DNA of 64,000 nt from Verpa conica (GCA_033030425.1 JAUFSD010000021.1:1297694-1361693); one strand, 5' to 3'. Shown: positions 10,883 through 22,144, counted from the stretch's first letter. Numbers and translations: made by a program. The notes: generated from the letters alone by a model not told the origin.

Positions 10883-12388
10883 ATGGCAACTATGCTGTGC
10901 CGCCACCGGTTCGCCGCCTTGACAGCCCGCGCGGGCATGCTTCCTACCCCGCTCCGCACAACTGCTCTCCTACCGCAGTACATGCTAGTACACCGCCGAC
11001 ATATGTTCCTTAGTATCCCCGGCTTCACGACCCCCGCGCCTGCTCCCCGTGCTAAGGATGGGCGTGAGGAGGAGGCGCCCGCAGCCGCCGCACCCGCACT
11101 GTCCCCTGTCATGGAGTTCGCCAAGCAACAACTAATACAACAAGCCACTGACCAAGCTGGCAGAATCGTTCTCGCGAAACTTCTAGGAATCCTAGTGGTG
11201 ATGCTCACCCCAGTTATCAGGTTACTCCCCTACCACCTCCGACCTCTGATTGACCCCTACTAACATACATGCCCGAAAAGTACCGTTGACTCCATATTCA
11301 ACGGTAATTGGTTTATAGAATGGTGTATACAGAAGATTGAACTCAGAAAGCGACTTAGTAATCACTCTCCCACGGTAAAAAAAGACCTCTGGCAGGGGTT
11401 AGATCCCAAGCAAGCTCCAAGCGACGCGGTAAAGCATTGCCGGATAGCAGTGCAGAGTCTGGGGGATTGGTGTGGCAACGAGGCTATAGATATATGGGTT
11501 GAGCTTGCGGACTCGTCGGTGGATAGAACGGCCTCAGAGAAAATGATTATTATAAATGCACTACGGACAGAGCTGGAGAAGATTGATATTGCGGCGAGTT
11601 TTGAAACAGATGTGGCGGGAAGGAGACTGAGGGGGGGTGTAAGAATTAGGGCTGCACTCGGAGGGCTTTATGTGGCTATTGGAGAAACGGAGGACGCCGA
11701 GAAGTTACTGGTGCAGGCTGCGGAGACATGTAGAACTCATGGATGGGGTAAAGGTAAGAATGGAGACCGGTTGATTCCTGACAGGGTCGCGAATGGGCTG
11801 GAGAAGTTGGGCGACTACTATAAGAGGAATGATCAGAACCTGAAGTCTTTCAATATCTATTGTGAGGGGGTGTCGCTATCGCCTCCCAACAGCTTGTCTA
11901 AGATGATATTCTGTACGTACCTCCCTTCATTTTTCTCTAGGTTTTGTTACTGATACTGTCGGGTAGTGAACAAAATGGCCAAGTCTTGCTCAAAGCTCGC
12001 CTCTCCTCCGGCACCACGCAAGAAGCTTCTTGAAGAGGCAGTAGTCCTGCAAGTAGAGGCACTCGATGTAGCTAAAGGGATCAAGAACAAGGATAAAGAC
12101 TTTGATCAAAGCTGCGCTATAGCGTGGTATAACCTCGCGAGATTCTCGGAGAAGCTTGGAAATAAAGATGTGGCGGTGGAGATGTTCAATGAGGCGAGGG
12201 GGTTTGCAAACGATGTGGAATATGCTGTCTCGACTCAGGAATATGAGTGGCCGCGGATAGAGGCGAAACTAGAACGGGCAGAGGAGAGATTGATGAAATT
12301 GACGACATTAAAGGAGAGGTGGGAGATGTGGGAGGACGCGGTGGAGGTGGTGACAGGGGCTGTTACAGGATTTCGGAGGTATCTTTGA
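10883..12388 (+). CDS. Mitochondrial-type TPR-like protein, copy 2
   Basis: Best model: exons 10883-11220, 11281-11912, 11967-12388, giving 463 aa. The frame before and after the TAA at 11261 is the same, so a 60-nt intron (11221-11280, perfect TACTAAC branch, weak GTTACT donor, AAAAG acceptor) is inferred to remove the stop. Intron 2 is GTACGT to GGGTAG and splits a Leu codon exactly as in the divergent copy. The N-terminus is Arg/Ala-rich without acids (MATMLCRHRFAALTARAG), a probable mitochondrial presequence. An Ala/Pro linker and one hydrophobic segment (LLGILVVMLTPVI) follow. The C-terminal half has TPR-like pairs (ALGGLYVAIGETEDAEKLL, LEKLGDYYKRNDQNLKSF, AWYNLARFSEKLGNKDVAVEMF). Same probable location and role as copy 1. 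The first intron's donor is the least certain part. Confidence 0.75.
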
Positions 12389-12920
12389 CTGCGGTTGCTT
12401 AGATTAGTTTACTTCTGTATATTTGATTTTATTGCAAAATCAAATACTTGGTCAAGTAAAGGTGTCGGTCTGCAAGCATTTAGCGGGATCTCATCCTCTG
12501 GGAGGAAAATACCCGGATATCCAAAAATAAAAAAATGTTTCTCCCAGGGGCTGAACCGCGGACCGTTTCTCACTTGTCCCAGAATAAGTGCGACTAGGCT
12601 TCCCGGTATACCGGTAGGCCATCTTCACCTGAAATACTTAGCAGACCTTGTGTTCTTGAAGTGTGTTAAGGGGGCTCTCCAACAAGAATTGGTGGCGCAG
12701 TTATCTATTCTCTAGAAAAGTTGAATTCTGGATTTTTGGTGACTTAACACAACTGTGGTCTAGAGGGCCTATATAGCTCTTGGGTTAAGCTACTTCGAGA
12801 ATAAGTATCTGTTTTTTTATGAGACCATTACTATGATTTTCATTTATCTATTTTGACTTTTTTTGCGTTGTCATGTCATCGCACAAATGCATGAGTATTT
12901 CTAATACCTGGTAAATACAT

Positions 12921-13396
12921 GTGCTGTAATTAAGTCGTCGGAATTGGGGAGTGACATACGCCAAAACACACCAAAACTTGGGCATCTTCAGCATAGATAT
13001 CTACCCACGACCACTTAAAGTAACAAGTTTCTCTAATAGGAGAGCCAGTAGTTCCTGTAGTTTATCTATTTCTATTAATATAATTATAGTCCAATATACC
13101 TTTGTGGTGCTAAAATATTCCAAAGAGTGTATATATATAGTTGGTTGCATTGCAAAATCCTCACCAAAACTGAGGATTTAGAGGTACCTTTGTACTTGGT
13201 TAATATTTTTTTGGCCTGGTAAGGTCAGGTGGGCCTAGAAAAATCACTAGATAGACTTTGGAAAGAAAAAACCCTCCTATAAATTGAAGAAATTATTGGA
13301 CATCTTCCTCTTGCATGGCTGTTTGTTCAAAATAGGGGCATTTGTATGTGTTTTTGCTAGTGTCGCAACCACAATCCGACGACTTAATTACAGCAC
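12921..13396. mobile_element. 476-bp TIR element
   Basis: GTGCTGTAATTAAGTCGTCG opens the element and its exact reverse complement closes it. Similarity continues inward for about 50 bp (left GGAATTGGGGAGTGACATAC against right GGATTGTGGTTGCGACACTA, both followed by an AAAACACA-like tract). The AT-rich core has no transposase. No clean target duplication is visible. Probably a non-autonomous DNA transposon. Confidence 0.7.
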
Positions 13397-13914
13397 AAGT
13401 AGAAAAAGAAGAAAGTACTAATCTAGATGGCAGATCTCCTTCTAAATACAAATACTAGTGCCGACACGAAAGTTGAAAAAAACCCATCCCATAGATAATA
13501 AACAATAGTGTAGGGGGACTGGCCCGGAACGAGTTTAATTATGACTAAATTAACATTTCCTAGAATCGATAATAACGGTTAATTCTATTCTACATTACTA
13601 GTATAGCCGTATCAATTCTATAGAATAGTAGACAAGACTAGTGCAAGGCTATCAAAGTCCTGTAATCCTAATAAAATTATATGAAAGGGTTCCATAATGA
13701 TTAAATACAATAAACTCAAATCAATACTATAGATAGACTCCTATATATGTAGAGGGTCACGGGGTTGAGGAAAGATTCAGGCCTCCCATATACATGTAGT
13801 TTCTTTGTCATCGCTCTCATGCATGCACCCACATACGGACAGTCCTTCGTAAAAGTTTGCTACATCCTACCGATCACTAATCTGTTCCGTGGTCTGTGCC
13901 CGAGCATTTTTTGC

Positions 13915-13920
13915 TATAAA
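13915..13920 (+). promoter_or_regulatory. TATA box
   Basis: TATAAA lies 61 bp before the ATG of the next gene, followed by a pyrimidine/C-rich leader, as is common for fungal promoters. Confidence 0.5.
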
Positions 13921-13980
13921 CTCACTCCATTCCACTAACCTGGGGGTATCGCCCTCCACCAAAAGCCCAGTATCCTCCCA

Positions 13981-14709
13981 ATGCCTGTCTTTTATGTATA
14001 TCTAAACTTGTTCCAGAAGAAGAATCCTGGTTGGGCTGGCCTTGGTCGCCATCTTCTCACCTGTGAATCCCGTTATGTAGCTGACGAATTCTTTCGGGCG
14101 CTCAAATCTGCTACACACGAAGGGAAAAAACGATATACACTGCTAGAACGGAATACACCACAGCTCTGGTCCTATGACAGTATTGATGAAAAACCGTGGA
14201 ACACAATTCTACAGGTCTTACGAAGCTCAGCGTTCCTAGAGTTCGCCCCTAAGGTCATGTCACAACTTCTAGACGACGCTGGTGACCGTGGCTGGCCTGT
14301 CATCCCCATTGTTGATACACCCGACTGGGTCAACAATGGCACATATTTCATACGCAACAAACGGCAGCCTAAGCTATACTGGTACCATGATAATGGGTAT
14401 ATCCGCGTATCAGAAGATCAGAAGACTAAGTTTCGTATACGGGGCATTGATTTTGCGAACGACAATCGACAAATTCTCATTCGCTCGGACCAGGTCCAAC
14501 TCTCACTTCTCGGCGAGGTCGAAAAGGACCGTATATACCTCTCCAGAGATTCGGGTAGCAAAATGGCTATACTTTCTGCTTCTAACTCAACAAGATTGAA
14601 ATTTGGTGACTTTATTGATGGTTTTGGGATCGAGTTTGATAAGATTTCGAAACAGGGGTTTGTAGCTTGGGCAAGCGATGATGATGGTGATGAATGGGAG
14701 CTTTGTTAG
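13981..14709 (+). CDS. Conserved fungal protein, probable beta-trefoil-like C-terminus
   Basis: A single intact 242-aa frame from ATG to TAG with a TATA box just upstream. The N-terminal third has a ...HLLTCESRYVADEFFRAL segment, a pattern known from conserved fungal proteins of unknown function. From about residue 115 the sequence is strand-rich with repeated aromatic-charged blocks (GTYFIRNKRQPKLYWYHDNG, then RVSEDQKTKFRIRG), resembling the first lobes of ricin-like beta-trefoil folds in small fungal proteins. It ends in an acidic tail (ASDDDGDEWELC). There is no signal peptide or transmembrane segment, so it is probably cytosolic. Sugar binding is possible from the fold but not shown. The trefoil call is recognition only. 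Confidence 0.7.
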   Translation: MPVFYVYLNLFQKKNPGWAGLGRHLLTCESRYVADEFFRALKSATHEGKKRYTLLERNTPQLWSYDSIDEKPWNTILQVLRSSAFLEFAPKVMSQLLDDAGDRGWPVIPIVDTPDWVNNGTYFIRNKRQPKLYWYHDNGYIRVSEDQKTKFRIRGIDFANDNRQILIRSDQVQLSLLGEVEKDRIYLSRDSGSKMAILSASNSTRLKFGDFIDGFGIEFDKISKQGFVAWASDDDGDEWELC

Positions 14710-17182
14710 CGCTGTGTAGTATGTATTCCATGAAGTAGAAGTTAAGAAGGACTATTTCTCTAATACCTTTTTAAATATGAGTGGTAGAATTATGACAGCA
14801 CTTGTGACTCGGTTATCGTTCCGTACCTGTTTTGAGATCTTGAGGCTCAGTATTACCCTTGTTATTATTCTTCTTTTTATCTAAAAATACAAATCTATTG
14901 TTTCCTCAGTTATCCCCCATCTCTTGCGCTCCGGTCGGAAGTGTTAGTATTTGCACCGGCATAGAACGTCAGCTATACTACCTACAGTTGAGTTTGATTT
15001 GTACAGTTCCTATCAGCGTAAATACGTATATCAAATCCTATTATGTATATTTCTTGGTGGTCTTCCTAGCCCGGACAGGCCGCATTGGCCAAATTCAGCT
15101 CTACCGAGATCCGGCAAAAATGGTTCCCCTTCAGTTTCCTTCCTCGGTGAATACCCCGTGAAGGGACAAGACAGATTTTTTGTTAAATAGAAACTGTGTC
15201 CAGCTGCATTAGTTCCCCACATACGGCATGTAAAACTCCATTATTTGTTTACGTAGGTGACTATAATAATACCTATAACTTTATATTTTCCAGTTTAAAA
15301 AGCACCATACCCATAACTGTATCTAAGCTGTGTCAATATTTATACCTCAGTTCGTTAGATCTATAAATGACCGGTATAGAAAATATCAAAGGTAATATCT
15401 ATAACACTAAACCTAGGAGTCATATTCACTGTAACCTCCAGGCTGGGGTAGATTGGGAACTAATTAGACCTCCAGTGTAGGTGATTGTCAGAGAATCTAT
15501 AGAAAACCCGCATATTATTTATTTGAATTTCCTACCTTTGAATTGATTATTTTTGCAGGAGAAGCTGTGCATAAGGAGTTCAAGGGAAACAGATTGTGGT
15601 CTGGCCCAATTTCCTGATCTTTTTCTATGGCCGTGGTACGCGTTAAGCGACCACCACATAAACCGGTGGTCGATGGTTCGAGTGATAAAGGCTCCGTAAG
15701 TTACGTTAAGCCTATCAAGCTCAACAACTCGTTTACTCAGAAGTCCCAGCGACTAAGAGTAAAGGGAACGAATTTTCATAGTACTGCGGTTCTGAAGGGA
15801 ATCTAACATCATAGACTATGACTCGGACTTGGCAAGGGCTCGACACGACCTTCAGCATACTATTTCTTTTCTTATCATTACGCTATTCTTTGCTTTACCG
15901 AAGTCTCCACGTATATGCCTGTGTATAAACCCCTAATATACTTACTGTATGCTTATAATGTAGTTAGGAACCTAAGGCGGCGTATATGGGGATACCAGCG
16001 GTCTTGGGGAGGTCGTTGATTATTTATTACAGAGGGCACTTGGCAAATCTGTTGGGGAAAGAATCAAAAATGATCTCTTATTATGTCAGGGATCTTTTCC
16101 CGCACACTATATCTATTGACAGCCCCCTCAGTTATCCTGTAATGGCCCCATTAGTGTTTTTATCCCCACTCCTAGCTGTCATTGGCCAGCCCAATACCCC
16201 CCCACCAATAAAGAGATTACTGTAGGTGACTTGACGAAAAATTTTCAGAGCCCCTTCACCTTTCTATGGTCAGACACCCAAACACTCTCCGTGAATATGA
16301 CATTCTATTAGTTCTTGTAGCCCTGATATCAACTCTAAAGGATCTTTTCATATTTTTACCCTGATTTCTAAAAGTCAAACATGGGTAGTTTGACTACACT
16401 AGAGATTCTGACTATCAACTAGTCAATATATAGGTGATCATGCTGCTTGCCTCGTTTTGGGGGGCCCAGAAATCCACTCCGTTTCTCTCCTCTTAGGAGA
16501 ATATTTTCTTCACCATGCATAACCCCACTTTGTCTTTTCTTTCTACTTATAGTATCCAGAGGTATATTAATCTAGTATTAATCCTAAATATCTTAAACAT
16601 CTCCTCTCAAGGCGACTGACATGTTCCCAGTGCTTCTGGGGTTCTCAATATAGAAAGGTGTCTGTGTCACTTTCTATTGTTAGCCCAAGTTCCCTGACAC
16701 TTCTTGACGGTCCAGAGATACGATTCATGGTGTCCCTCTAACTCCCTTACTATGTTTAGATAAGGACAATGCCCTAAAACGCAGAAGCCCTAGCTACACA
16801 GTCACTAACTCTCACAGTGTTTTAAACCTCTCTTTCTCCCTTCTCCCTTCTCCCTTCCTTTCTCAATCCCTCCCCCCATCCCCCATCGAATCCCATTAAT
16901 AGCCACAACAGTGCAGCTTTCACTAAAGGGAGTTCCTCTCCTTATAACTTATAGAACTCGCTAACATTAACATCTAGATTAAGCATCTTCCTACCATGTC
17001 TCTACACCATTGTGTCAAAGTCTCCCTGGAAGCCCAATCCTCTCCTGGTTTGCTTCTCGAATAAATTTACTAACACATTTACTTATAGATATTATAATAT
17101 GATAGAAAAATTGTACCGTACGTATAACTAACCACCCTTACCATATAGATCGCGTGACTCGAAGCATTGTGTTGCTCCCGAC

Positions 17183-17557
17183 ATGACTGGGGCCACTGAC
17201 ACAGTGTGTGTAGACGGGTGGTCGCGAGACCCGTCGGCTAGTCGTGACAGGACTAGGACCGTGAAGCTCCCGACGAGAACTGGGGTAGGCCGTGCTCTGG
17301 CGGAGAAAGAGCCGGCTGAGTGCTGTATCCCGACTTCACTGTGGACCCCTGAGCACTTTGGGCGTGCGTCTGATGCCGGGGGTAAGGCCAGACACGCGGA
17401 GTTCCCGGCGTATTGGGGCCCTGATGGACTGTGGGTGTCCAATGAAAGAAATGGTTTCCATTTTTTCAAGGGTGTTCCCCTCTTTTTTCATTATCTTCTG
17501 GCCGCTGTGCGAGGTGATGATGAAAACTGTTTTTTTTCTTCAATTACTTTGTCTTAG
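17183..17557 (+). CDS. Weak ORF in a GC-rich island
   Basis: ATG-started, 124 aa, in a segment clearly richer in G+C than its neighbours. The sequence (TGVGRALAEKEPAEC, then SLWTPEHFGRASDAGGKARH) is Ala/Arg/Gly-rich and not recognised. The minus strand is also open over the same stretch (17128-17469), as often happens in GC-rich DNA. The island may be a fragment of a dispersed repeat rather than a gene. No promoter, intron or domain supports expression. Confidence 0.25.
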   Translation: MTGATDTVCVDGWSRDPSASRDRTRTVKLPTRTGVGRALAEKEPAECCIPTSLWTPEHFGRASDAGGKARHAEFPAYWGPDGLWVSNERNGFHFFKGVPLFFHYLLAAVRGDDENCFFSSITLS

Positions 17558-18440
17558 TAGGTGTCTACTCTGAGAATACCCCTCCCTTGATTCGATTATG
17601 CTAATTTTTAATAGTCAGTCATTTTGAATAAATATCGTATTTCCACAGTGAGTGAGATTCCATGGGCTAAACCCGGTAGTGCCCTTATACGACGTTAATA
17701 TCTACACTAAAATCTACAATATTAGAGTGACTGGTTCTCTGACTGGGCGTACTTGGATGTTGGAGTAATTCTGATATCGATTTTCTCTGCTACAGTTCGG
17801 TCGAGTATGCACGTGCAGGGAGACAGACCCGGCATTTATGCAAATGTACATTACATATATACGTCGAGGAGAGGTACGGGAAACGGTACTTGTGGATAAC
17901 GGGATGGTTCGGACACTCTTAGGAGTTGATCGGGCTTTCACCTATTTCCTTACGATACCGAATTGGTTTAATACCTCGCTTCTCTCCCTGGTTCTGATTA
18001 CTTTTGCTGGTGGATGTTATTATATTGGTATTATCCCTAGCCGTACTCGGCATAAGATCCGAAGTGATGTAACACTATTTCAATTTTTGTATATATAGGT
18101 AATCCTGTATAACTCTGAATACCGAACGGGTGAAAGAGTGGCATTTCTCACATGATTTAGGCGTAGTAAGGGAGTTGGTATATTCCTTCATTCAAGGAAG
18201 TTGGTACCGTGCGCTTGATCATGATCTCTCACTCGAAGACAACAGCCCAGACTTTGGTAACTCGAGAACTACCACAGTACTCATCTTTACTTTAATCATC
18301 AATAGTATACTCTATAAAGGCCGGTGAGGTTATTGTAGGAGTAATTTAAAGGATTCTATTGGTTTTTCAGACTCTCGGTGAAGGTTCTAGTAGTAGTAAC
18401 GTACTGCTATAGAACCCTCCCTGTAAACGTATCCTTATTT

Positions 18441-18470
18441 CTACAATAATCTTGCTAGTTACTGTACAGG
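18441..18470. repeat. Terminal fragment of the 32503/54706-type element
   Basis: TTTCTACAATAATCTTGC followed by a CTGTACAG-like end matches, in reverse orientation, the string at 32503-32540 and resembles the outer arms of the element at 54706-54996. Only one end is visible here. Confidence 0.45.
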
Positions 18471-18682
18471 AGAGATGGGAACAAAATTAATTCGCTTATA
18501 TTAAATAGGATAATTAAAAAAGAATAATAAATTACAAGACGTATAGGATTTTTAATTAGAAAATATAACTCGGTCAGGAAGCTCCTCGTGGAATATATAG
18601 CTATAAGCCAGGAGGAGAGAATTAAGGTAGAAATTAAAGACTAACCCACATGATTATATCAAGTGCCCTAAAAATATTGGCC

Positions 18683-20041
18683 TTATGGAGCTTCCTCCAA
18701 TGCTCTCTGCATCGTCAACTCGTGATCCCTGATGGCACACACCACCGCTGCCGCACCATCCCTCCCCATGAACCCCACTCCCAGATCCAGTGCCGTGTTT
18801 CCCCGCTTATCCACAATATAAGTTACTGCTCCTAAATCCAAAAGTAGTGTAACCGTAAGTACGTCCGAATTCTCCGCTGCCTCATGGAGCGGTGTTCGCC
18901 CATCAATATCACGGGCATTAATATCTGCTCCTGCCCGAACAAGCAACTCTAGCAGCGTTCTGTGTACATACTCTACGGTAGTGAGCCCCGACGGGTCCTC
19001 TTTATTGCTAAGTGAGTTTGTTGAGCACAACACCCTGTGCGTGACATGTGGGCCATGCCTTGCAGCAAAATGTAGCGGGGTTCTTCCACGTATGTCCACT
19101 GCAGCGGCATCGATCCCATTTTCCAGTAGGACTAAAGCAATCTTGTCGGCTCGCTGATTCTTCACGAGAGACATCCAGCATGCGAATTCACTGAGCCAGT
19201 GAAGGATTGTTCGCTTAGGGAGGTTTTCAAACTCGATATTAACTTGGCATCCAGCTGCTATCAACAATTTTAGAACATCCACGTGTCCGCGCTTGACTGT
19301 GTTCTCAAGTGCAGCCGTAGCCGCCGCAGATAGATCGTCAGGTTCGACGTGAAAGAGTAGCAACTGGACTATGTCTGCATGACCGTAGGCAGCAGCGTGC
19401 TTTAGTGGCTCATGCAGCTGAGTTCCGCTAGCGTGGGGCAGTAAGAGCTTGAGAGTGTCGATATGTCTGGGTTCGGCAGCTATATTAAGTGTGCACACTA
19501 GATGGGTACTGCTAGAGTATGGTATCAGGAGTTTAACTATATCCTGATGCCCGTTCTCCGCTGCCAGACTTAGAGGTGGTCTGTGGTCTGTTCCGGTCGT
19601 GATCTCGGTACATTCTGCAAGTGACCGCTGCAAGAACAGTTTAACGACTTTGGTATGGCCAAACTGTGATACAAGATGCAGCGGTGTCTCTCTGTACCTG
19701 TAGCACTTTGAAGTGAGGGTAGCGCCGCGGTCAAGTAGATAGCTGATGGTCCGCTCATAGCCTCGCACAGATGCCCACCCGAGGACCTTTTGGAGGGTTG
19801 TGTGGTGAATAGGACCTGACTTGCAGTTCCATGTGCAGTCGTAGGCTATTCTGCAGTTCCGGGGTAAGCTACGGTCGTATAGGCGTATGTCATCCCAGGG
19901 CAGTAAGGTACGGTCGTAGAGAAGTGGTGTTAGAAGCCATTGCAAACCACGGTTTGTCTGGATGAGGGAGTTAACATCTGCAGTGTGGAGGAGATTTGCG
20001 ATGTTGAGGGTGATTTCGTTTGGGAGAGCTGAGAATGACAT
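18683..20041 (-). CDS. F-box-like/ankyrin-repeat protein
   Basis: Single-exon 452-aa frame with an ATG at 20041. The N-terminus (SALPNEITLNIANLLHTADV, then QTNRGLQWLLTPLLYDR) fits the F-box-like module at the front of many fungal ankyrin proteins; an F-box would link to Skp1 of an SCF ubiquitin ligase. From about residue 85 come roughly ten ankyrin units. They are divergent (HRPPLSLAAENGHQDIVKLL, PLKHAAAYGHADIVQLLL, RTPLHFAARHG, DGRTPLHEAAENS), unlike the uniform array at the left edge. One long insert near residues 270-310 and a second near 350 break the periodicity. The ankyrin part would select substrates. Substrate and pathway cannot be read from sequence. No transmembrane segment. Confidence 0.85.
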   Translation of the reverse strand: MSFSALPNEITLNIANLLHTADVNSLIQTNRGLQWLLTPLLYDRTLLPWDDIRLYDRSLPRNCRIAYDCTWNCKSGPIHHTTLQKVLGWASVRGYERTISYLLDRGATLTSKCYRYRETPLHLVSQFGHTKVVKLFLQRSLAECTEITTGTDHRPPLSLAAENGHQDIVKLLIPYSSSTHLVCTLNIAAEPRHIDTLKLLLPHASGTQLHEPLKHAAAYGHADIVQLLLFHVEPDDLSAAATAALENTVKRGHVDVLKLLIAAGCQVNIEFENLPKRTILHWLSEFACWMSLVKNQRADKIALVLLENGIDAAAVDIRGRTPLHFAARHGPHVTHRVLCSTNSLSNKEDPSGLTTVEYVHRTLLELLVRAGADINARDIDGRTPLHEAAENSDVLTVTLLLDLGAVTYIVDKRGNTALDLGVGFMGRDGAAAVVCAIRDHELTMQRALEEAP

Positions 20042-20669
20042 ATCTGGGGATTATCCTGATGGGTGGGGCTGGTCTTTGTCAGGGGTGCACTTTGCATGGG
20101 GTTAGGGTTTCCGGCCTGAGACATTGTAGACTGAATCCGACCAGATGCAAGGTGACACTGTGAGTAGACTATGCGAGAGGTCTCTGATGGCTAAAAGGAG
20201 ATTGTAAGTATCTTATTTATAGCTTTCCGTATTAAAGCCATCTCTACCAGCCCAAGACAGCATTTGACAGAAGTGCTATATATATAATCATGAGAATAGA
20301 TTAAGGATTTGCAGAAAGAATTGTTTTAGGGAGTATCCAGAATTACATAACGTGGCACATTAATTAATGTACACCGAGTTTGTTCGTTGGTCTGTCAAGA
20401 TCAATACCATCTTGTATTAATGGTTGAGGACTATGAAGGAAAGAAATACCAGAAACTGTCCCCCCCGGCTAACATACGGAGTAAGAGCGTTTTCATGTTA
20501 TACTTGGAGTGATAAAGTACGGAATTAGGGCATTCAACTGTCACAAAGTTGGTCTTATGGAACATGGTAGACGGACCAGGTTATGTTATAAAACATCAAC
20601 TTGAGTGACAAAGTAACGATTGCATACCCAGACGAAAGAACGAAACGCATGCAGCGGCATACAAAGATC
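20042..20669. other. Spacer
   Basis: Upstream region of the F-box/ankyrin gene and downstream region of the orphan gene. One telobox-like GGGTTAGGGTTT lies at 20099-20110, about 60 bp before the F-box gene's ATG. Confidence 0.5.
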
Positions 20670-21482
20670 TCAGATCTCAAAGCCACGCAACTCCATCAGC
20701 CGTTGAACAACCCGAATCATCTCATCCGTATACCAGTACTTCCCTTGGAACGTCCTACAGTGGTCCGACAAAGCCTGGATCCGTGCCAAGTCAGATGTTG
20801 CTTTATCCATCGCACGATCCATACCCGGGTCTCCCGCAAAGTTCGAAGCAGTAGCAAAGCAAAATCCAAATCTAGCTAGCTCCTCCTGGATTATTGTCCC
20901 GGTTGGATCCCAGCCAATTCCGTGATCACATATCCTCTGAACAATTCTTCTCAAAACAATATCCAGCTCCTTGAGTCGCGTCTCGCTCATACCTTCCCAG
21001 GCCTCTAGAGATATTGTCCCAACTCGCTGGCTAAGAGCAAAGGCACGAGGACCTGTTACTCTACCAATTCCAGGGCGTATAAGCGGAGTCCGAACATCCT
21101 CGGTTTCTGGATATTTCATGAGGTTTGCCATGCTTCTTGCTTCCACCGATAACCATTCGTTTTCGGTTCCAATACTCGCTGTTTTTATGGTGTTGTTTCC
21201 GGCTGCACCAGTTATGTTCGATACCGCTTCGGATGTTGCTTTCAGGGTCTCTAAAAGAAGTGCTGTGTTCTCCCCCAGTAACCCACCCTCAGTAGATGCT
21301 TTTGAGCTCGAGCCTTCCGCGAGATAAGGAGCACGCGTCACCATCAATAACGTAGCGGCATTGTCTCTTATTGTTTCTGATAGAAGCTTAATGTTCCCTT
21401 CTGAGACTGTCCTATGGCCGGGATGGTTTGGGCATTGACCACCGCAATTTCCTTTCTCTTGTGCGGGGGTCTCTTCAGGCAT
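20670..21482 (-). CDS. Hypothetical protein, intact single exon
   Basis: 270 aa from a clear ATG. The N-terminus is polar and Cys-containing (GNCGGQCPNHPGHR). The middle is rich in Ser/Thr/Ala with helical stretches (NTALLLETLKATSEAVSN), and the C-terminal half has amphipathic helices (RLKELDIVLRRIVQRICDHG, IRVVQRLMELRGFEI). There is no signal peptide, membrane segment or recognised family, and coding quality looks good throughout. It is probably a lineage-specific cytosolic protein; no function can be given. Confidence 0.6.
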   Translation of the reverse strand: MPEETPAQEKGNCGGQCPNHPGHRTVSEGNIKLLSETIRDNAATLLMVTRAPYLAEGSSSKASTEGGLLGENTALLLETLKATSEAVSNITGAAGNNTIKTASIGTENEWLSVEARSMANLMKYPETEDVRTPLIRPGIGRVTGPRAFALSQRVGTISLEAWEGMSETRLKELDIVLRRIVQRICDHGIGWDPTGTIIQEELARFGFCFATASNFAGDPGMDRAMDKATSDLARIQALSDHCRTFQGKYWYTDEMIRVVQRLMELRGFEI

Positions 21483-22144
21483 CTACGAACCGATGTTAGC
21501 TGCGTCCACTCGTGTGCGGAAAACTGAAAGCTCACGGCAAAGTTCTCCTAAGAATAGGTCGCTTAGGGAAGAGATATTTAGGAAATTTTGGGGGATGCGA
21601 GACCGGGAAGGTGAGCTACCTTGATCCAGCTGCAACTCTAGTTGCTATGTCGTTGCATCTCCGATCCTCACAGATAAGAATCATATTGTTGTTTGAGAGA
21701 TTAGATAACAATGTTGAACTTCTACGTTTGAGCGCGACCGCTGGTAGTCTTCCTCTTCCTTTGGTATTATAATTTGTCTCGAGATTTAGGTGAATGGCAC
21801 CAGTAGTCTTGATTGTGTTAACTACATTTAGCTTACCAGAGATGTGGCTAGACACAGTGAGACCATAGCCGACCTGATGGAATGGTGAAGCAGAAGAAGA
21901 AACACTATACTCATTTATGAGACTTCAAGTGAAGTGTAACATTTATGAGTCTAGGATACAAGACAACTCGTTTGAGATGCTTTAGTTCCTACCAGGGGGA
22001 AGAACTTGTCCCCCGGGTTAGATGCACCCGCTACTGATAAGAGTTGAGGCTCTGCGGGTGCCAAGCATCGCCTAGGGGGGGCTGGGGCCAGCCACACGCA
22101 AGGGCCGGGTAACGCGTCGTCGCCTCGAGAGACATCACCCGTCA

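Larger units (their letters stand above)
12389..13980. other. Spacer holding a TIR element and a tRNA-like string
   Basis: No gene is supported. The frame 12395-12715 has no recognisable content. The stretch contains a minus-strand string with pol III box-like motifs (12548-12630), a 476-bp inverted-repeat element, and the promoter of the next gene. Confidence 0.6.
14710..18682. other. Long spacer, little supported content
   Basis: No confident gene. The region includes a pyrimidine-rich tract at about 16825-16885 with repeated CCCTTCT units, a GC-richer island at 17150-17460 with the weak ORF listed next, two unrecognised plus-strand frames at 17838-18098 and 18130-18327, and a repeat fragment at 18441-18470. 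Confidence 0.55.

Noticed and set aside
10504..11013. ATG-started 169-codon plus-strand frame
   Set aside because: It overlaps the TPR copy 2 start in another frame and has no recognisable features; a coding upstream ORF cannot be supported.
14859..16225. Short frames between the trefoil-like gene and 16.2 kb
   Set aside because: Overlapping frames on both strands, none with domain or splice support.
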